A stretch of DNA of 64,000 bases, taken from positions 62,001 through 126,000 of the IMG/VR virus record IMGVR_UViG_3300020195_000009. One strand, written 5' to 3'. The stretch is from a virus. Below, piece after piece: positions 1 to 11,600 of this stretch (positions within the stretch are counted from its first letter, which is position 1; every line of letters begins with the position of its first letter). The position numbers were made by a program, and so were the translations under genes. The notes beneath the pieces were generated by a model that had not been told where the DNA came from, made no database searches, and saw only the letters and a list, made by a program, of their open reading frames with translations.

Positions 1-1326
1 AACGGCGGGGCGACCTGGAAGCCTCTTCTTGCTGGCGTTACCCGCCAGCTTGTCAAAGGCAGAGTCGATGAGGCCCTGAACGGCCGTGTTGCTGGTGAAC
101 CCAAGAGCTGCCCGAAGAGCTGTCTTGTAAGCGCTCGCTTCAACCGGATCCGACACCCCATCATTGTTGGTGTCATCGATCTGAATGAGAGTGAGGAAAC
201 TCTGAGCCCGGTGAACGAAGTCGAGCAAGAAGTACAATCGCTCAGCTTCGGATGAGAACGGGTCTACAGACACGTCACGTGTCGTAGAGCCTGGAACCAA
301 GCTGATTTCTTGGTTCACCCGCTGGATGGCCGTGATGAAATCAGCCGTGACGTTGAACTGGGTTCGACCAGGGAGGTCGCGGATAGCCGTGTCAATGGTG
401 AGTGGAGCCCCAAGAACCTCTTGGGAGAAGGGGCTCTCAATCTCGATACTCGTTGAGCTATCAAAGTAGACGCCAGTTACAACGTAGAAGATGGGGTCTG
501 CGTCCGAGACGTTGTTAAATTGATCCTCATTCAAGATCCCAGCCCCACCCGATCGGATATGCCGGAAGGTGATGAACTTGGTGAGAGTCCTGTCTTGAAG
601 AGTCGCGCTGAACTTGAGGTCGTTAGTGAATTCGATCGCGGAGTATTTCCGGTCCAGTCGAACCCCTAACTCATTCCCGAAAGAGTCTTCCTCACTAACG
701 CGAACACGAACGAAATCCCTGCTTTCAGTCGCCCATACAACCGAGTCAGCTCCAATTTCAAAGAGGTCTTCCTCGAATACATCGGAGGAGGCGGTAACGA
801 TATTCTCGTTGATCCTGTAATACCCGCTCGTACCCCCAGGGGTAACAGAGGCGTAAAAGTTAAATCCAACAAAGTTGTTCCCGGTGGGCCCACCCGCCGA
901 CCCAAGCACATCGCGAGGGATCGCCGCAAGAATGTCCACAGCATCACGGCGACGATGTACTCGAATCCCAGATGGTGGGTCGACCGTAGCGATGTCCGCC
1001 GCTCGAACCTTGGTGACTTTGACGGATGATGCCCCGCTCACTCCTCCAATGATGTCGATCGTTCGGATGAGGATGGTGTTGACGCCAGGCTCCAGAATGA
1101 GCCCCGTCGGGTAGCTGTCTGGGTTCGGGATCGTAAAGGCTGGGAGATCAAATTTCACCAACGTGGGGTCAGAGACGAACGCACCCCCGTTGACCGAAAT
1201 TTGAATGTCCGCCGTGCTGACGTCTACCAGACCCTCGATGAAGATGGCCTCCTGGTTCGTTGTGAACGTCAATGTCTGAGTGAACCCAGACCCATCTCTC
1301 AGTGCTATTTGCGGTGCGAAGGCCAT
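1..1326 (-). CDS. Baseplate J-like (gp6-like) wedge protein, N-terminal part, truncated by window edge
   Basis: The reading frame is open for 442 codons from the ATG at 1326 to the left edge, so the C-terminus is missing. Residues 1 to about 110 are beta-rich and Ig-like, and about 130-200 resemble a fibronectin-type domain. A helical segment follows, containing ISLVPGSTTRDVSVDP, SEAERLYFLLDFVHRAQSF and IDDTNNDGVSDP, which is the kind of linker that precedes the J domain in large-phage baseplate J proteins. The gene starts one base after the stop of a gp25-like gene, and the W-then-J order is standard in contractile-tail clusters. I infer that it joins the wedges that link hub to tail fibres. 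The diagnostic J domain itself would lie outside the window, so the family call rests on context and the linker. Confidence 0.55.
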   Translation of the reverse strand, partial: MAFAPQIALRDGSGFTQTLTFTTNQEAIFIEGLVDVSTADIQISVNGGAFVSDPTLVKFDLPAFTIPNPDSYPTGLILEPGVNTILIRTIDIIGGVSGASSVKVTKVRAADIATVDPPSGIRVHRRRDAVDILAAIPRDVLGSAGGPTGNNFVGFNFYASVTPGGTSGYYRINENIVTASSDVFEEDLFEIGADSVVWATESRDFVRVRVSEEDSFGNELGVRLDRKYSAIEFTNDLKFSATLQDRTLTKFITFRHIRSGGAGILNEDQFNNVSDADPIFYVVTGVYFDSSTSIEIESPFSQEVLGAPLTIDTAIRDLPGRTQFNVTADFITAIQRVNQEISLVPGSTTRDVSVDPFSSEAERLYFLLDFVHRAQSFLTLIQIDDTNNDGVSDPVEASAYKTALRAALGFTSNTAVQGLIDSAFDKLAGNASKKRLPGRPAV

Positions 1327-1327
1327 G

Positions 1328-2467
1328 TCAGCTCACTAGAGTGAAGTCACGGAGGGTTTGCCGGAACACGCCCTCTAGCTGCGTGGAACCAAGAAGGTCT
1401 TCAGGTTGGGGCAAACGGATCCCTCTTGTTAGTTGAAGAGCCTGTAGAGAACGGCTCTGCACCTCTAGGTTGACGAAGATCACGGTCGGGTCTTGCTGGC
1501 TCTGGTCCAGCGTCACTGAGACCAACCTAAAGGGAAATTCTCCATCCTCCACGAACTGGCCGACTGCTTCTTCTTGTTGCCGCTTGATCGATTGCCAGCG
1601 ACCAAAGGTCGTGTAGATGTCCGAAGTGATGGCGTTCTGGACGATCCCCCTAGCAGACAACTTCTGCCCGATCTGTTCCACAATGGTGGCCCCGTACCAC
1701 GGATGAAAAGGGTTGGACCCTCGAACTGTATAGAAGACCTTCTGGAGTTCCTGGATGAGGAGAGCTTCTTGTCGGACCTCAGCTACCGACCCGTTCGTCC
1801 CATAACGCCAGTCGTTCTCCACCCCAACCCCACCGCACCGTCGGCACTCCTGCCGGACGGTCGTGTAGTTGATCTCTGCGTAATCATTGAAACCACGGAG
1901 GGGGGAGTCGAAGATAATCTGACGGACGGGACGATCCAGCTCCGTGTTGGGATCGTTCACAAGCGTCCAACCTGGAGCAACCTCCTGCCCTCGAAACACA
2001 CGGTTCGCTTTGACTCCTATCGTTGAAGTCAACGTACTGGAAGGATCGATGAAGACCGTCGCATCGCGTCCTGAAAGCTCGGAACGAAGTCTAAGAAAAT
2101 TCCGATCAGCAAAGAATCGAACGCCTGGAAGTAGGGCGGTTAATTGATCTGCAACCCGAGAGACCGGCATCCTTACGCTGGTAGGAAGAACCGCAGTCTG
2201 AAGAGGGCCACCGTTGATCCGAACATGCAACAGGTTGTTGACCCCTGCCGTGATGGTGAAAGGGCCTTCTTTCGTCCCACCCGATTGAGCCGGAATGTGA
2301 ATCCCGGATGATGGGATGGTCAGCTCGCCGTTTAGGCGAACGACAACCGAGTTAGCAGAAGAGATCGGCCGTATGGGGATGACCGTCTGTCCATCCGTTT
2401 GAACAAGCAAGAACTCTTCGGCCACGAGATGGGGGCAGAGTTGGTCGATTTGACGATCGAAACTCAT
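1328..2467 (-). CDS. gp25-like (GpW/gp25 family) baseplate wedge protein with extra N-terminal domain
   Basis: This 379-residue protein is about three times the length of T4 gp25. The last 150 residues look like the gp25 fold, with an ALLIQELQKVFYTVRGSNPFHPWYGA segment (a region where gp25 homologues read NPxFGS) followed by a long helix and a closing beta region. Residues about 65-165 hold a separate beta domain beginning FTITAGVNNLLHVRINGG, the same type that recurs in the tail sheath of this phage. A CRRC pair near residue 210 may bind zinc. Its ATG overlaps the stop of the upstream gene (ATGA), implying translational coupling. gp25 homologues seed sheath polymerisation and join the wedge to the hub. 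The N-terminal extension is the odd part. Confidence 0.7.
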   Translation of the reverse strand: MSFDRQIDQLCPHLVAEEFLLVQTDGQTVIPIRPISSANSVVVRLNGELTIPSSGIHIPAQSGGTKEGPFTITAGVNNLLHVRINGGPLQTAVLPTSVRMPVSRVADQLTALLPGVRFFADRNFLRLRSELSGRDATVFIDPSSTLTSTIGVKANRVFRGQEVAPGWTLVNDPNTELDRPVRQIIFDSPLRGFNDYAEINYTTVRQECRRCGGVGVENDWRYGTNGSVAEVRQEALLIQELQKVFYTVRGSNPFHPWYGATIVEQIGQKLSARGIVQNAITSDIYTTFGRWQSIKRQQEEAVGQFVEDGEFPFRLVSVTLDQSQQDPTVIFVNLEVQSRSLQALQLTRGIRLPQPEDLLGSTQLEGVFRQTLRDFTLVS

Positions 2468-3225
2468 GCCGTAGAGCCCCCCTCGCCGGAGATGACGGCA
2501 CCCTCACCACCACGTTCGACTACGAGACCATCCGGGTTGGCACGATCCGGCCCGGGATCGAGACCAGCCTGAGGGGCATACGTCAGCTTAGCAAATTCAT
2601 CGTTGCCCTTGTCGTCACTAACCGCTCGATAGTTACGGTCAGCAAAGAGAAGGCCGACCTCTGTGACGATATTCTCCAGAGATCCGTCCGTTTCGGCCGA
2701 AGCTTGGAGAGTTTGAAGAGCATCAATCTCAGATTGGAGTTGGTCTCCGTAGTCGAGCATCCGACGAATCTTGCGCTCAAGAGCTGCTCTTCGATCAAGC
2801 ATGTGGGACACCCCAGACTTGAGCTGACCCACAAGTTTAGACGTGGGTGCATCCGCCAAGCCGATCCCAGGAATAGGCTCTCCGTTGGACATGACCTTAG
2901 GGGCAGACACTTCCGTTCCCTTTGGAAGGAAGACCGCTTGGTCTTCCTTCGCTCGGGTCTGAAGCTCATGGAACGGATCGCCCCCCATGGCTTCATAAGC
3001 CCCCATGAGCTTGCCGATGTAGGTCGGGGAACCCCCTTCTGATCCAGTTGAGTAGGCCGTCGGGCGACCCGCAGAATCGAAGGTGAACCGCAGGAAACCT
3101 ACACGCGTCTGTTCGTTGACGAGATGCTTGATCCTAGGGTCCACATGGGCGGCCTGGTCTCGGACAAAGGCCACCAGCCGGTCAAACTGACTCCGGTTAA
3201 AAGTGCCGAGAAAGTCGAAAGCCAT
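2464..3225 (-). CDS. Baseplate-region virion protein, helical (unknown family)
   Basis: I do not recognise the family of this 253-residue protein. Residues 1-80 are mixed alpha/beta with a stretch LRFTFDSAGRPTAYSTGSEG. Residues about 130-190 form a charged helical, probably coiled-coil segment (DRRAALERKIRRMLDYGDQL). The acidic, glycine-rich C-terminus (residues 225-253) is probably disordered. It lies between a 724-residue virion protein and the gp25-like wedge gene and its stop overlaps the gp25-like start, so a baseplate or wedge-assembly role is inferred from position only. Confidence 0.6.
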   Translation of the reverse strand: MAFDFLGTFNRSQFDRLVAFVRDQAAHVDPRIKHLVNEQTRVGFLRFTFDSAGRPTAYSTGSEGGSPTYIGKLMGAYEAMGGDPFHELQTRAKEDQAVFLPKGTEVSAPKVMSNGEPIPGIGLADAPTSKLVGQLKSGVSHMLDRRAALERKIRRMLDYGDQLQSEIDALQTLQASAETDGSLENIVTEVGLLFADRNYRAVSDDKGNDEFAKLTYAPQAGLDPGPDRANPDGLVVERGGEGAVISGEGGSTA

Positions 3226-3261
3226 GGGTAGGGACCTAGGGACCTACCATGAACCCTGGTA

Positions 3262-5436
3262 TCAAAAGATGATGCTAAACGCAGTGCTGAATGCGTCGAT
3301 GTTGGGGCCGGCATATGCCAAAGCGATACCCGCCGAATAACCACCGGGCCCAGACGGAGGCCTCGTGCCCCCTGCGTTGTCGATAGCCTCCACCCACCCT
3401 GGGATGCCCTTGTCCGTAGCTGGGACAGACAAGAAGAAGAACCCAGCCGAGAAACTATCGAGATAGTTGAGGATGTCGATGAGGAACTTCACGAACCTCT
3501 CCAGAACATCGATTTTTCGTATGAGTAGGTCGATAAAGGCGGCGATTTCATCGATAATGCTCTTGAAAGCAGCCAAGAGGGCGTCGATTCGAGCGAGAAG
3601 CTCGTAGATGAACTGCCCCGAGAAAGGGATGATGTCTCGGAGTAGGCTGATTGAGACCCAATCGGGTGGGACACCTCCGAGCGTGAACGACTTGATGAAT
3701 TGAACCGCAGCGACGATGTTGAGTCGCGTACCCAAATCAGAAAACGCTATTGCGTACGTCTTGTAGACCTTGGGGTCATACGTCTCTGGGAAGCCGTCTT
3801 GGATTGTGATGAATTTGGTGACGAGCTTCTCGATGGAGGTGACATCCTGATCACTGGCGAGGTAACCATCCCCCTTGATCGGCTTCGGGAGTGACCCTTG
3901 GTACAAATCCCGCAACGGAATCAACATCCCGCTGTTCTCCAAGAGAGACCCTGCAACCGCGTTCGTCAGCCGAGAGGCATGGGCCTTCACACTGATGAAG
4001 TTGTGGGTAACGTCTGGGTATTTTCCCGTTACGGGATCCGGCGTGGGAGACGCATTTGTAGCTGTAGCGCCCGGATCAGGGGCCGCACCAAAGAGGGCCC
4101 CAAACTCCAACTTGGGGAAGAGTCGACCCAATGGGCCAGCTAGGTTAGTTAGCAGGCCTTTCCCGACGTCAGCAACATGCGTGTCATCTGCTGCTGGAGA
4201 CCCGTCCTCATTGAAGGTGGCCCCTGCTGGCACCTCAAGATGGAACCCGAGCGCAAAGGCAGCTCGGAAGGTGGCGTTCAGGACCGCGATGACATCGAAG
4301 TCAGCGGGGATGTTCGGGACACGACCCGTGATGATGCCTGAAGGTCGCCCCATGATGACGGGGTCGTTGGGGTCCGTAGCGGGCCACGTTTGGATGAGTT
4401 CCCCCGAAGGCTTGTTAACGATGGGCGCGGGGAGCGTCATCGTCCCGCTTGAGCCCACATCTAAAGACCCACTAAAGGCTCGGATCCGGTAGTAGTAGGT
4501 CTTGTCCTTGGTCACATCCGTGTCGATATACCGGAACTTACCGAGCTGCCCAAGGAGGAACGTTGCCGTTTGCGTAGACGGGTCGATGATGATGTACTTC
4601 TCGAAGACGCGGAAGTAGTCGCCAGACTCATCTCGTAGACGCTTGGATCGTTTGATGCGCTTACCCTTCTTGTCCTCGAAGCTAGTCTCCTCCGGCTTGA
4701 GGACATTTTCCGGCCCCCCGCTATGCCCGGTCCTCTCGATGAGCCACTTTTGAGGGATGAACTCACTTGCGATCGTAGGTAGAAGGTCAGTGTATCCAGG
4801 ATCGGGTGGAAACTGATTCGTCGCAAGAGTCCACTCAACCGCGAGCCCTTCCAACTTGACCCCGAAGACACTAGCTATTGAGAGGATGGGGTCTGGGCTG
4901 GACTTACCTGGCTTCGTCCCAGCGGGAAACACCTTCACATTCGCCGGGGCCGTGTACTGCGGTGAGATCAACTCCTTACCGAAAAAGCGGAGCAGGATCT
5001 TGATGAGACGGAGCATCCCGAAGACAGTCCCTGCGTCCGCAACGATGAGGACAAAACCGCTACTGTTGATGCCAGCCGCAGGTTGGGGCCGGAAAGGATC
5101 CTTACTGTCAAAGAGAGACGCCTTGAAGCGTTCCGTGAAGGCCTGGTAACCTCCTTTGAATCGGTCGAACCCAGGATCAACAAGAGGGTTGGGTATATCG
5201 AAGTACCCGAATAACCCGGTCCTCTTGAGAGACTCAAAAAGCTGCAATATAAGCTTTAGTAGGGCTTCAAGCAACGCTCGCAGCGGGTTCCCGAAGTCGA
5301 TTAGGAACGCTTTAATTGTCTCCAGGATTGCCTTGATGATCTCCAAAAAGACAAGCAGGGTCTCAAGGATGCCCCTGACAGACTCCAGGAGATCCTTCCC
5401 AGGGATCTTTATTTCAAAGGCTTTCCAATCAGACAT
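3262..5436 (-). CDS. Large baseplate-region virion protein with fibronectin-like domain and amphipathic helical ends
   Basis: The 724-residue product starts with about 70 residues of strongly amphipathic leucine/isoleucine-rich helix (ILETLLVFLEIIKAILETI and following). A second such region lies near residues 590-650 (IIDEIAAFIDLLIRKIDVLE). Between them, residues about 150-310 look like a fibronectin type III module interrupted by an insertion, ending in YYYRIRAFSGSLDVGSSG. The helices are not clean transmembrane spans because charged residues recur every turn, so bundle formation is more likely. The gene lies among baseplate genes just downstream of a tiny gene and the 2072-residue protein. 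I infer a structural baseplate component; the exact counterpart in T4-type baseplates is unknown. Confidence 0.65.
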   Translation of the reverse strand: MSDWKAFEIKIPGKDLLESVRGILETLLVFLEIIKAILETIKAFLIDFGNPLRALLEALLKLILQLFESLKRTGLFGYFDIPNPLVDPGFDRFKGGYQAFTERFKASLFDSKDPFRPQPAAGINSSGFVLIVADAGTVFGMLRLIKILLRFFGKELISPQYTAPANVKVFPAGTKPGKSSPDPILSIASVFGVKLEGLAVEWTLATNQFPPDPGYTDLLPTIASEFIPQKWLIERTGHSGGPENVLKPEETSFEDKKGKRIKRSKRLRDESGDYFRVFEKYIIIDPSTQTATFLLGQLGKFRYIDTDVTKDKTYYYRIRAFSGSLDVGSSGTMTLPAPIVNKPSGELIQTWPATDPNDPVIMGRPSGIITGRVPNIPADFDVIAVLNATFRAAFALGFHLEVPAGATFNEDGSPAADDTHVADVGKGLLTNLAGPLGRLFPKLEFGALFGAAPDPGATATNASPTPDPVTGKYPDVTHNFISVKAHASRLTNAVAGSLLENSGMLIPLRDLYQGSLPKPIKGDGYLASDQDVTSIEKLVTKFITIQDGFPETYDPKVYKTYAIAFSDLGTRLNIVAAVQFIKSFTLGGVPPDWVSISLLRDIIPFSGQFIYELLARIDALLAAFKSIIDEIAAFIDLLIRKIDVLERFVKFLIDILNYLDSFSAGFFFLSVPATDKGIPGWVEAIDNAGGTRPPSGPGGYSAGIALAYAGPNIDAFSTAFSIIF

Positions 5437-5446
5437 GACCTAAAAA

Positions 5447-5644
5447 TCAACCTCCGTAGGTCAAGCGGTCCAGCTTGCGTCGAAGCATGGCCAACTCCTC
5501 TTCGGTGGCCTCTATGGTCTTGTGGACAAGTTCCTTCATCCGCCCGGTGATGGCGAACTCCGTCTTGTACTCCCACTGAGCTTGAGGTTCCTCTTTGGCG
5601 GGCTCCGCCTTGATCTCTTCCACCGGATTTGTTTCGTCAGGCAT
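5447..5644 (-). CDS. Small acidic/helical protein, possible chaperone or baseplate accessory
   Basis: This 65-residue product has an acidic, proline- and glutamate-rich start (EEIKAEPAKEEPQAQ). A short WEYKTEF strand follows, then a helix with heptad-like spacing (KTIEATEEELAMLRRKLDRL). The start is supported by a GGAG six bases upstream that overlaps the end of the preceding 2072-residue gene. It is packed between two virion genes with gaps of 3 and 10 bases, so it is very likely expressed with them. No family is recognised. Size and charge would fit a fibre- or baseplate-specific assembly chaperone, which is only an inference. Confidence 0.6.
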   Translation of the reverse strand: MPDETNPVEEIKAEPAKEEPQAQWEYKTEFAITGRMKELVHKTIEATEEELAMLRRKLDRLTYGG

Positions 5645-5647
5645 GCG

Positions 5648-8600
5648 CTACTCCACTGCTTGCAGTTTGATGAGTTGGTCCAGCACCTTTTGCTGCGACT
5701 TGATCCGCTCAGCAACAGCTCTCAATTGCTTGACGAGGATACCCTTCTCCAGGTTGATCCTAGCGTCAATCCATACCATCCGCTTGTCGTAGAGGCGATC
5801 TCCGGAGGACACGAGCTTCTCCACCGCTGCAATCCCCGTTGTATCAAGGTAGGCCCCTCTAGTCAGAACCGTAGTCTCTCGTGAAACCAAGTCCGTCAGT
5901 AAGAACCCACGAGCAAAGTACGAGGGGTCTACAGTGCTAGGAGGAACCAGGACGTCAACGGCCGTGGTGAGCAACGTCTGCCAACTTAAGATCGACTGCA
6001 AGTAGGTCTGGGCCTCCTGGCGGACGGCAAACAGCTCTTTCAAGGCCTGGGCACTGACTCCGAATACTTGGACGATGCGGAAGGTGAGAGCCTGAGGGAA
6101 GCTTGGGAAGCCTGGGGAATCGCTGATCTTCAAGGTGAGAGAATCCACAACCTCCCCGACCGTGTAGATGCCCTCGTTGGTTTGACTTGGGGGGATGTAC
6201 ACGAGGTCCCCAGCAACCACTTCCGAAGTGATGAAATTGACCCCAATTCCAACAAGAGTGTCGGCTGCCGTAGCGTTGCCGCTAGCGAGAGCCGGACTCA
6301 GCCGATCCGTGAAGACAGCAGAGAAGAAGTTGTCGATGGAGTTCAACTCGCTGGTCGGGTTGGAGCTGAGGATCGCAATTTGGGAGGTCAGGCTCCCCGT
6401 TGCCCCACTGAGGTTGCTATACGTGTTGAGGTTGTTGACGACTCGGTAGGTCGCTGGGGTAGTTGTATCGGAGAAGGCCGCTGTCAGGGTGAGTTGGGTA
6501 GCCGAATCAACGGAGGCCACCTGCCTCCGTTCAAGCTTGGCGGGATGCACTGCTTGAGTCAGGACAACCGTGTGCCCTGCTTGGACGCCGTTTACAGCAA
6601 AGTTTGCAAAAAGGTCCGTAACGATAGGACCCACTATCGAAGAGAAAGTACCCGTCTGAAGATCGGTGGCTGTAGTGATGAGGAAATTGAACCCCGAGTC
6701 CGTGATCGAGAACGGTACGTCCACCGTGACCGTCGTAGGTGTCGCTACAGACACGCGACGAAACTGAGTTAGCCCGTTGAGGCCATCGAGGATGCGCACC
6801 AAGTCCCCGATTTGAGGAAGAGGCGCTACGAAAGAGGCCGTGAGAATGGTGGCCGTCCCATCCAGAGATCCAACCCCAACAAACGGAGGAGTCGTGTTGG
6901 TTGCGATCGAACCTCCCGCACCGAGGTAAGTAAGCTCAGTTGAGAGTAGGTTCGGCTTGGCTCCTGGTTCTGTGGTGGGGGCGGTCTCTCGGGTGTAATT
7001 TGGGTTGAGGAGCGGGAGCCTTTGGTCGCCGCTATCATCGAACGGCTGGCCTTGGAGAGCTGGGACCTTGAATGGAGCCACCAAGGAGTTGTTGTAGGTG
7101 ACGATGGATTGGAGCAGCTCCTCTGAGGCTGGATTTTGAACCCGCAACTCGGAGATGACAGCGGGGACAGACCCATCAAACGGAGGGTAGGGTTTGATGT
7201 ACGTTAAGAACCCATTATCGGCATCCAAACCCACGTCAAATCCGATGCGGTAGCTCTTCTGGTACGAGGTATCCGCTCCAGCAAGATGAACCGTTGACCC
7301 AAGAGGGACCGCACCAGGAAGCACGGGAGCAAGAGTCAGGGATGTTGGCCCCCCAACCGTGATTGTTGCAGGAGAGCCCTCCGTGACGATGTAAGCGCCC
7401 GCAGGATCCCGAACCACGACCTTCATCCCAGTCACAAAAGCTGGCCGTAAAGGTCCAGGCTGCGTTTCTACGGCCGCCGTCGTGTCGACTTGCAAGGTGG
7501 CCGCACCCGTTGATGCAGCGGCCGTCACACGTGCTCGTGGGACTCGACGGAAAGCTGTTGGGGATGTGCTCGTGACCTTCTTGGCGGAGAGATCGAGCAT
7601 TTGGTCCCCGGTCGCCGCACTCGTGTCACTCCCAGCAATCGTGTAACTGAAACTGGTCCTAGCCGTAGGGTAAAACCGACTCTTGGCGTTCGCTTCGTAG
7701 GCCTTGAGGTAGGTTCCAAGGTACTTGAAAGGTAGGAGCGGAGGTGTGAAGTCAATGGGGAACGGGGAGATCCGGAAGAAGTCGTCGATCTGGTTGGTCG
7801 CGAGGGAGAAGTCGCTGACAATCGAACCCGTCGTCCCGTCGAACTTGAACCTCCCGTCGTAGTCCCCCACTACCCGACCATCCATATTTTGCAGGAGGTC
7901 GTCGATGAAGTTGATGTTGTCGTTGTAGAACTTGAGGACAGCCCGAGCGACAAGGTCCTCGTTCGCCAGCCGCCCCTCAGGGAAGTAGACCGACTCCCCA
8001 CCCCTCTCGAAGAGCTTGGCGGTTCCGGCGTTTTCAAGTCGTGGCCCCCCTGAGGGTCCCGACTGCGAGTCGTCATTGTACTTCTGGGCAAGCTCACCAC
8101 GGAAGTTGGTGAGGGTCTCGACCCTGAAGTAGAACGAATCCGGGGAGTAAGTCGTGAAGCTTGCGGAGAGTCTTTGGTTCTCTATCCCGTTGGTTGCGTT
8201 AGGAGAGATCGCCGCCGTGTAGGACGCACGCAACTGACCTGAGTTGATAATCTCGTGCTTCGAGTAGAGGATTGAGAATTCCTCGCTCGGCAACAAGGAC
8301 TCAGCGAAAATAAGAGTCCCTGCATCGTCGATCGTGAAGTCCGTAGGGGTGGTGAGAATCTCACCGGGGGCACCTTCGACTTGACGGAAGACGCGGATCG
8401 CATCCTTCAACTCCGTGAAGGGCGGGAGAAGGGCGGGAGAAGCACTGGTCTTCACTGTCGTCGTTGACGACTCGAAGACCGGCCGAACGGATCGACTCAA
8501 CGTATGCGTCCCGACGGTATACTGACGTGCGGTCGATTGAGTCAGTACAATCTCCGTGCGATTCAAGTTCACATCAAATGTTGACCCGGTGACGAGATAG

Positions 8601-11600
8601 AAGTCGTTGATGACCGGAGAGCCACCCGTCACATAAAGAGCGACGCCCGCAACGTAGAGCCCCGTCTTGTCCCCAAATAGCTTGAACTTGTTCATCCCAC
8701 GCGGGATGGTGTCGAAGGGATCTGGCTCCAGCACGAAGTAGGCAGGTAGGAACGGAAGAGAGGTCAAACGGACCGGCCCTGAGGAGACGAACAGCTTGGG
8801 TTGAGAGAACCCATCCCTGAAGACCGCTGGAGCTAGGATCGTAACTGTCGTCTCGTTGGTGCCAGCATTGTACGTAGATCCGGCGAGCATGTACGCTTGC
8901 TCATCCACAATCCGAAGCAGGTGGTCCGCCGGGAAGACGGATGTTTGATCTCCTTTCGCCTTGAAACTGGACCCCCCCTCCGTGATTGTGACCTGAAGGA
9001 GGTTGATCGGGGGGAGAAGAACGGTTGTGGTGTTCTCACCCCCGATAGCGTTGAAGACGTTGTAGTCGATGTAGACCCGCTCCGAAGGTTGGACGATGGC
9101 ACCATGGGGCAGAGCGTCCGAGATCGCCATATCCCCTCCTGGTGTCGGCAGAACATCAGGTAGAAACGTAAGCGTAGAACTCGACGGGTTGATTGAAATC
9201 TGAGTCTCATCTTGAGGTCGACCCCCTCGGAATACGGCTGGGGAAGGGTTGATAGCAATCTCTCGACCCAAGGGGTTGAAGGACATCACCGATGTCGGGA
9301 TGGGGTGACTTACGACCTCTTTCCGGACCAAGAAGGTAGCTCGCTCTTCAATGATCGTAACGGGCGGATCTTCTTGAAGAGAAGTGTAGGTCAGAAATAG
9401 CTCGTCCATCGCGAGCAAACGCTCGATGGTTTGGATGAACCCAAGGCGAGGTTCGATCCTGTACTCTACCCCCTGAATGAGCTTCAAGGCTCCATAGATC
9501 GTACCGCCAGGTCCTACATCGATGGAGCTGAAATTCAGGTTCCCCGTGTCTTGGCTAACCTCTACAGCCCCTTGAACCATGAAGCCTGGAACCGTGAAGG
9601 ACCCGTCGTTGGTCACAACCGTAGGCGTAGAGAGAAACGTCAAACCCAGTCGGAAGCGAGAGCGCCCGATGAGGCCGGGGTTGATGTTGAGCCTTGGGGA
9701 ATTGGTGATCGCCCCCAACGCTCTAATTTTCTCGACTTTGGTGTTGGGGTCGACAAGAAGTGCCTCTTGGAAGAATCTGTCCGCAAGGATCTCTTTTCCT
9801 CGACGGATTTCGTAGGCGATCCCTGTATCGACGGAGGGAGCCGGCGGGTTGAAGGTGAAGGTGGAAACCCCCACGGTATCAACCATATAAACACCCTTAC
9901 TTGGCCCTGAGAGCACAAAGAGAAGGTCCCCAAGGAGGACCCCTGCCCCGGCGAAGTCCGCCCCAACCTGGCTAACGGAAGTCAACGTGAAGATGGCCGC
10001 ACCCGTCCCCTCAAGGATGAGCGCACCGTCTGTTTGGATGAACGTGACAAGCCCAGAGAGGGGCTCCAGGAGGGCGTCCAGGTTGAGCGTCAGAGGTACA
10101 AACCCAAGTCCCTGATCCAACTCCAAGATGATGTTGGGGGCATTGACCAAGGGATCCGTCAACGGGACCGCTCCAGTACTTACTGGAATGGGAATGACGA
10201 GATTGTTTCGGCGAATAGCGAAGTTGAACTGCTTTTTGTCAAAGTCGAGAGTGTAACCGAAGCCCGAGGGTGGGGTTGGACCATCGAGTCGAGGAAGAGG
10301 TCCCGTGAAGGTCCCTGTTCCTTGCTCGATGTCGAAGGTCATCGGGTAGGCCGGATCATCAATGGGGTTGACCGGCATGAAAATGAATGGCATCCCCACG
10401 ATAGGGTCGGCCCAAGATGCCCCCGTGGTGGGGAAGAACGCCGAGATGTCCTTCGCATCCGGGTCCTGAGCTGCGGGGTCGATAGGTGTTCGGAAGAACC
10501 GTAGGGAGATGCCTCGTTCGATCGGTAGGTCTCCGAAGATGACCTCGGCTGCCCGAGTACCGTAGGTAGCCACATCAGGGGCGGAGAACTGAACCGCTCC
10601 GCTTGGATCGACCTGAACCTGTCCCGACTTCCCAAGAGTGTCGAATGCAGCCACCCGAACGAAGTCGGGAAACTGAACGATGTCTTTCTCGATCTTGTAG
10701 GTTGCGCCTGTAACGGAAGGGAAAGGGGGGGCTACCGTTACCTGAGTCTCGGATGGTACGTCGGTGATCATCCTGTGGCTTCCGGCGTAAAGACCTCCGG
10801 TAAGCACCACGATATCCCCTGCTTTGACCTCATTCGTCAGGAAGGCTGCACCTCCATCGTTCATCGTGGTGGTGCTTGGAAACGTCCCCGTGCCCGTCAG
10901 GAGAGTCGGAACAGCCCTGAACACGAGATCGGCCCCGTCACTCGGGAGACCGATGATAGAGCTTGGAGCTGCCACGGTCCCAAGGGTCTGTCTAGGGAGT
11001 GTCTTGCTTCGCTCGAACAAGACCCCGTCGTAATACACGGGCTCTCCGTTGTTGTTAGTCAGGTCGGTCGCGTTGAACTTGACCCTCCCCGTGTCCCGAG
11101 CCCACTCGAACGTCCCTTGAATCGGGTTCAAAGAGAATGCAACTTCAGTGGCCACATCGATGGGCGTCAAGTAGAGCCCAAACCCAAACCGAAGGTTCGG
11201 CTTCTGGTAGTTGATACCTAACCCAAGACCAGGGATTGGGGTCAGGAGGATGGTATCTGTACCCGCGATCCCAAGCTGCCCCGAAGATTCCTTGGGAGTG
11301 AAGAACGCTTGACGCTGGAAGAAGACGTCTTGATCGTCGTAGGTTGAAAGGTCCGACACGTTCCAGTTGAGGTTGCCGGTATCAAGACTCAACTCCACCG
11401 AACCCACGGGAGGCCCGGCGAAGGCCCCGTCATTAACCACCGTAACGATAGGGAAGGTGGTCCCACTACCCGAAGACCCTACCGCAAGCCGGTAGGGAGC
11501 CACCCCCAGGGGGAAGTTAGGCTTCTGGACCTTCAGTCTCGTCGTGTTTGCATCCGGCCCGAGGGTACCTACTTCGGCACGAACCGATCCTCGCAAGGGG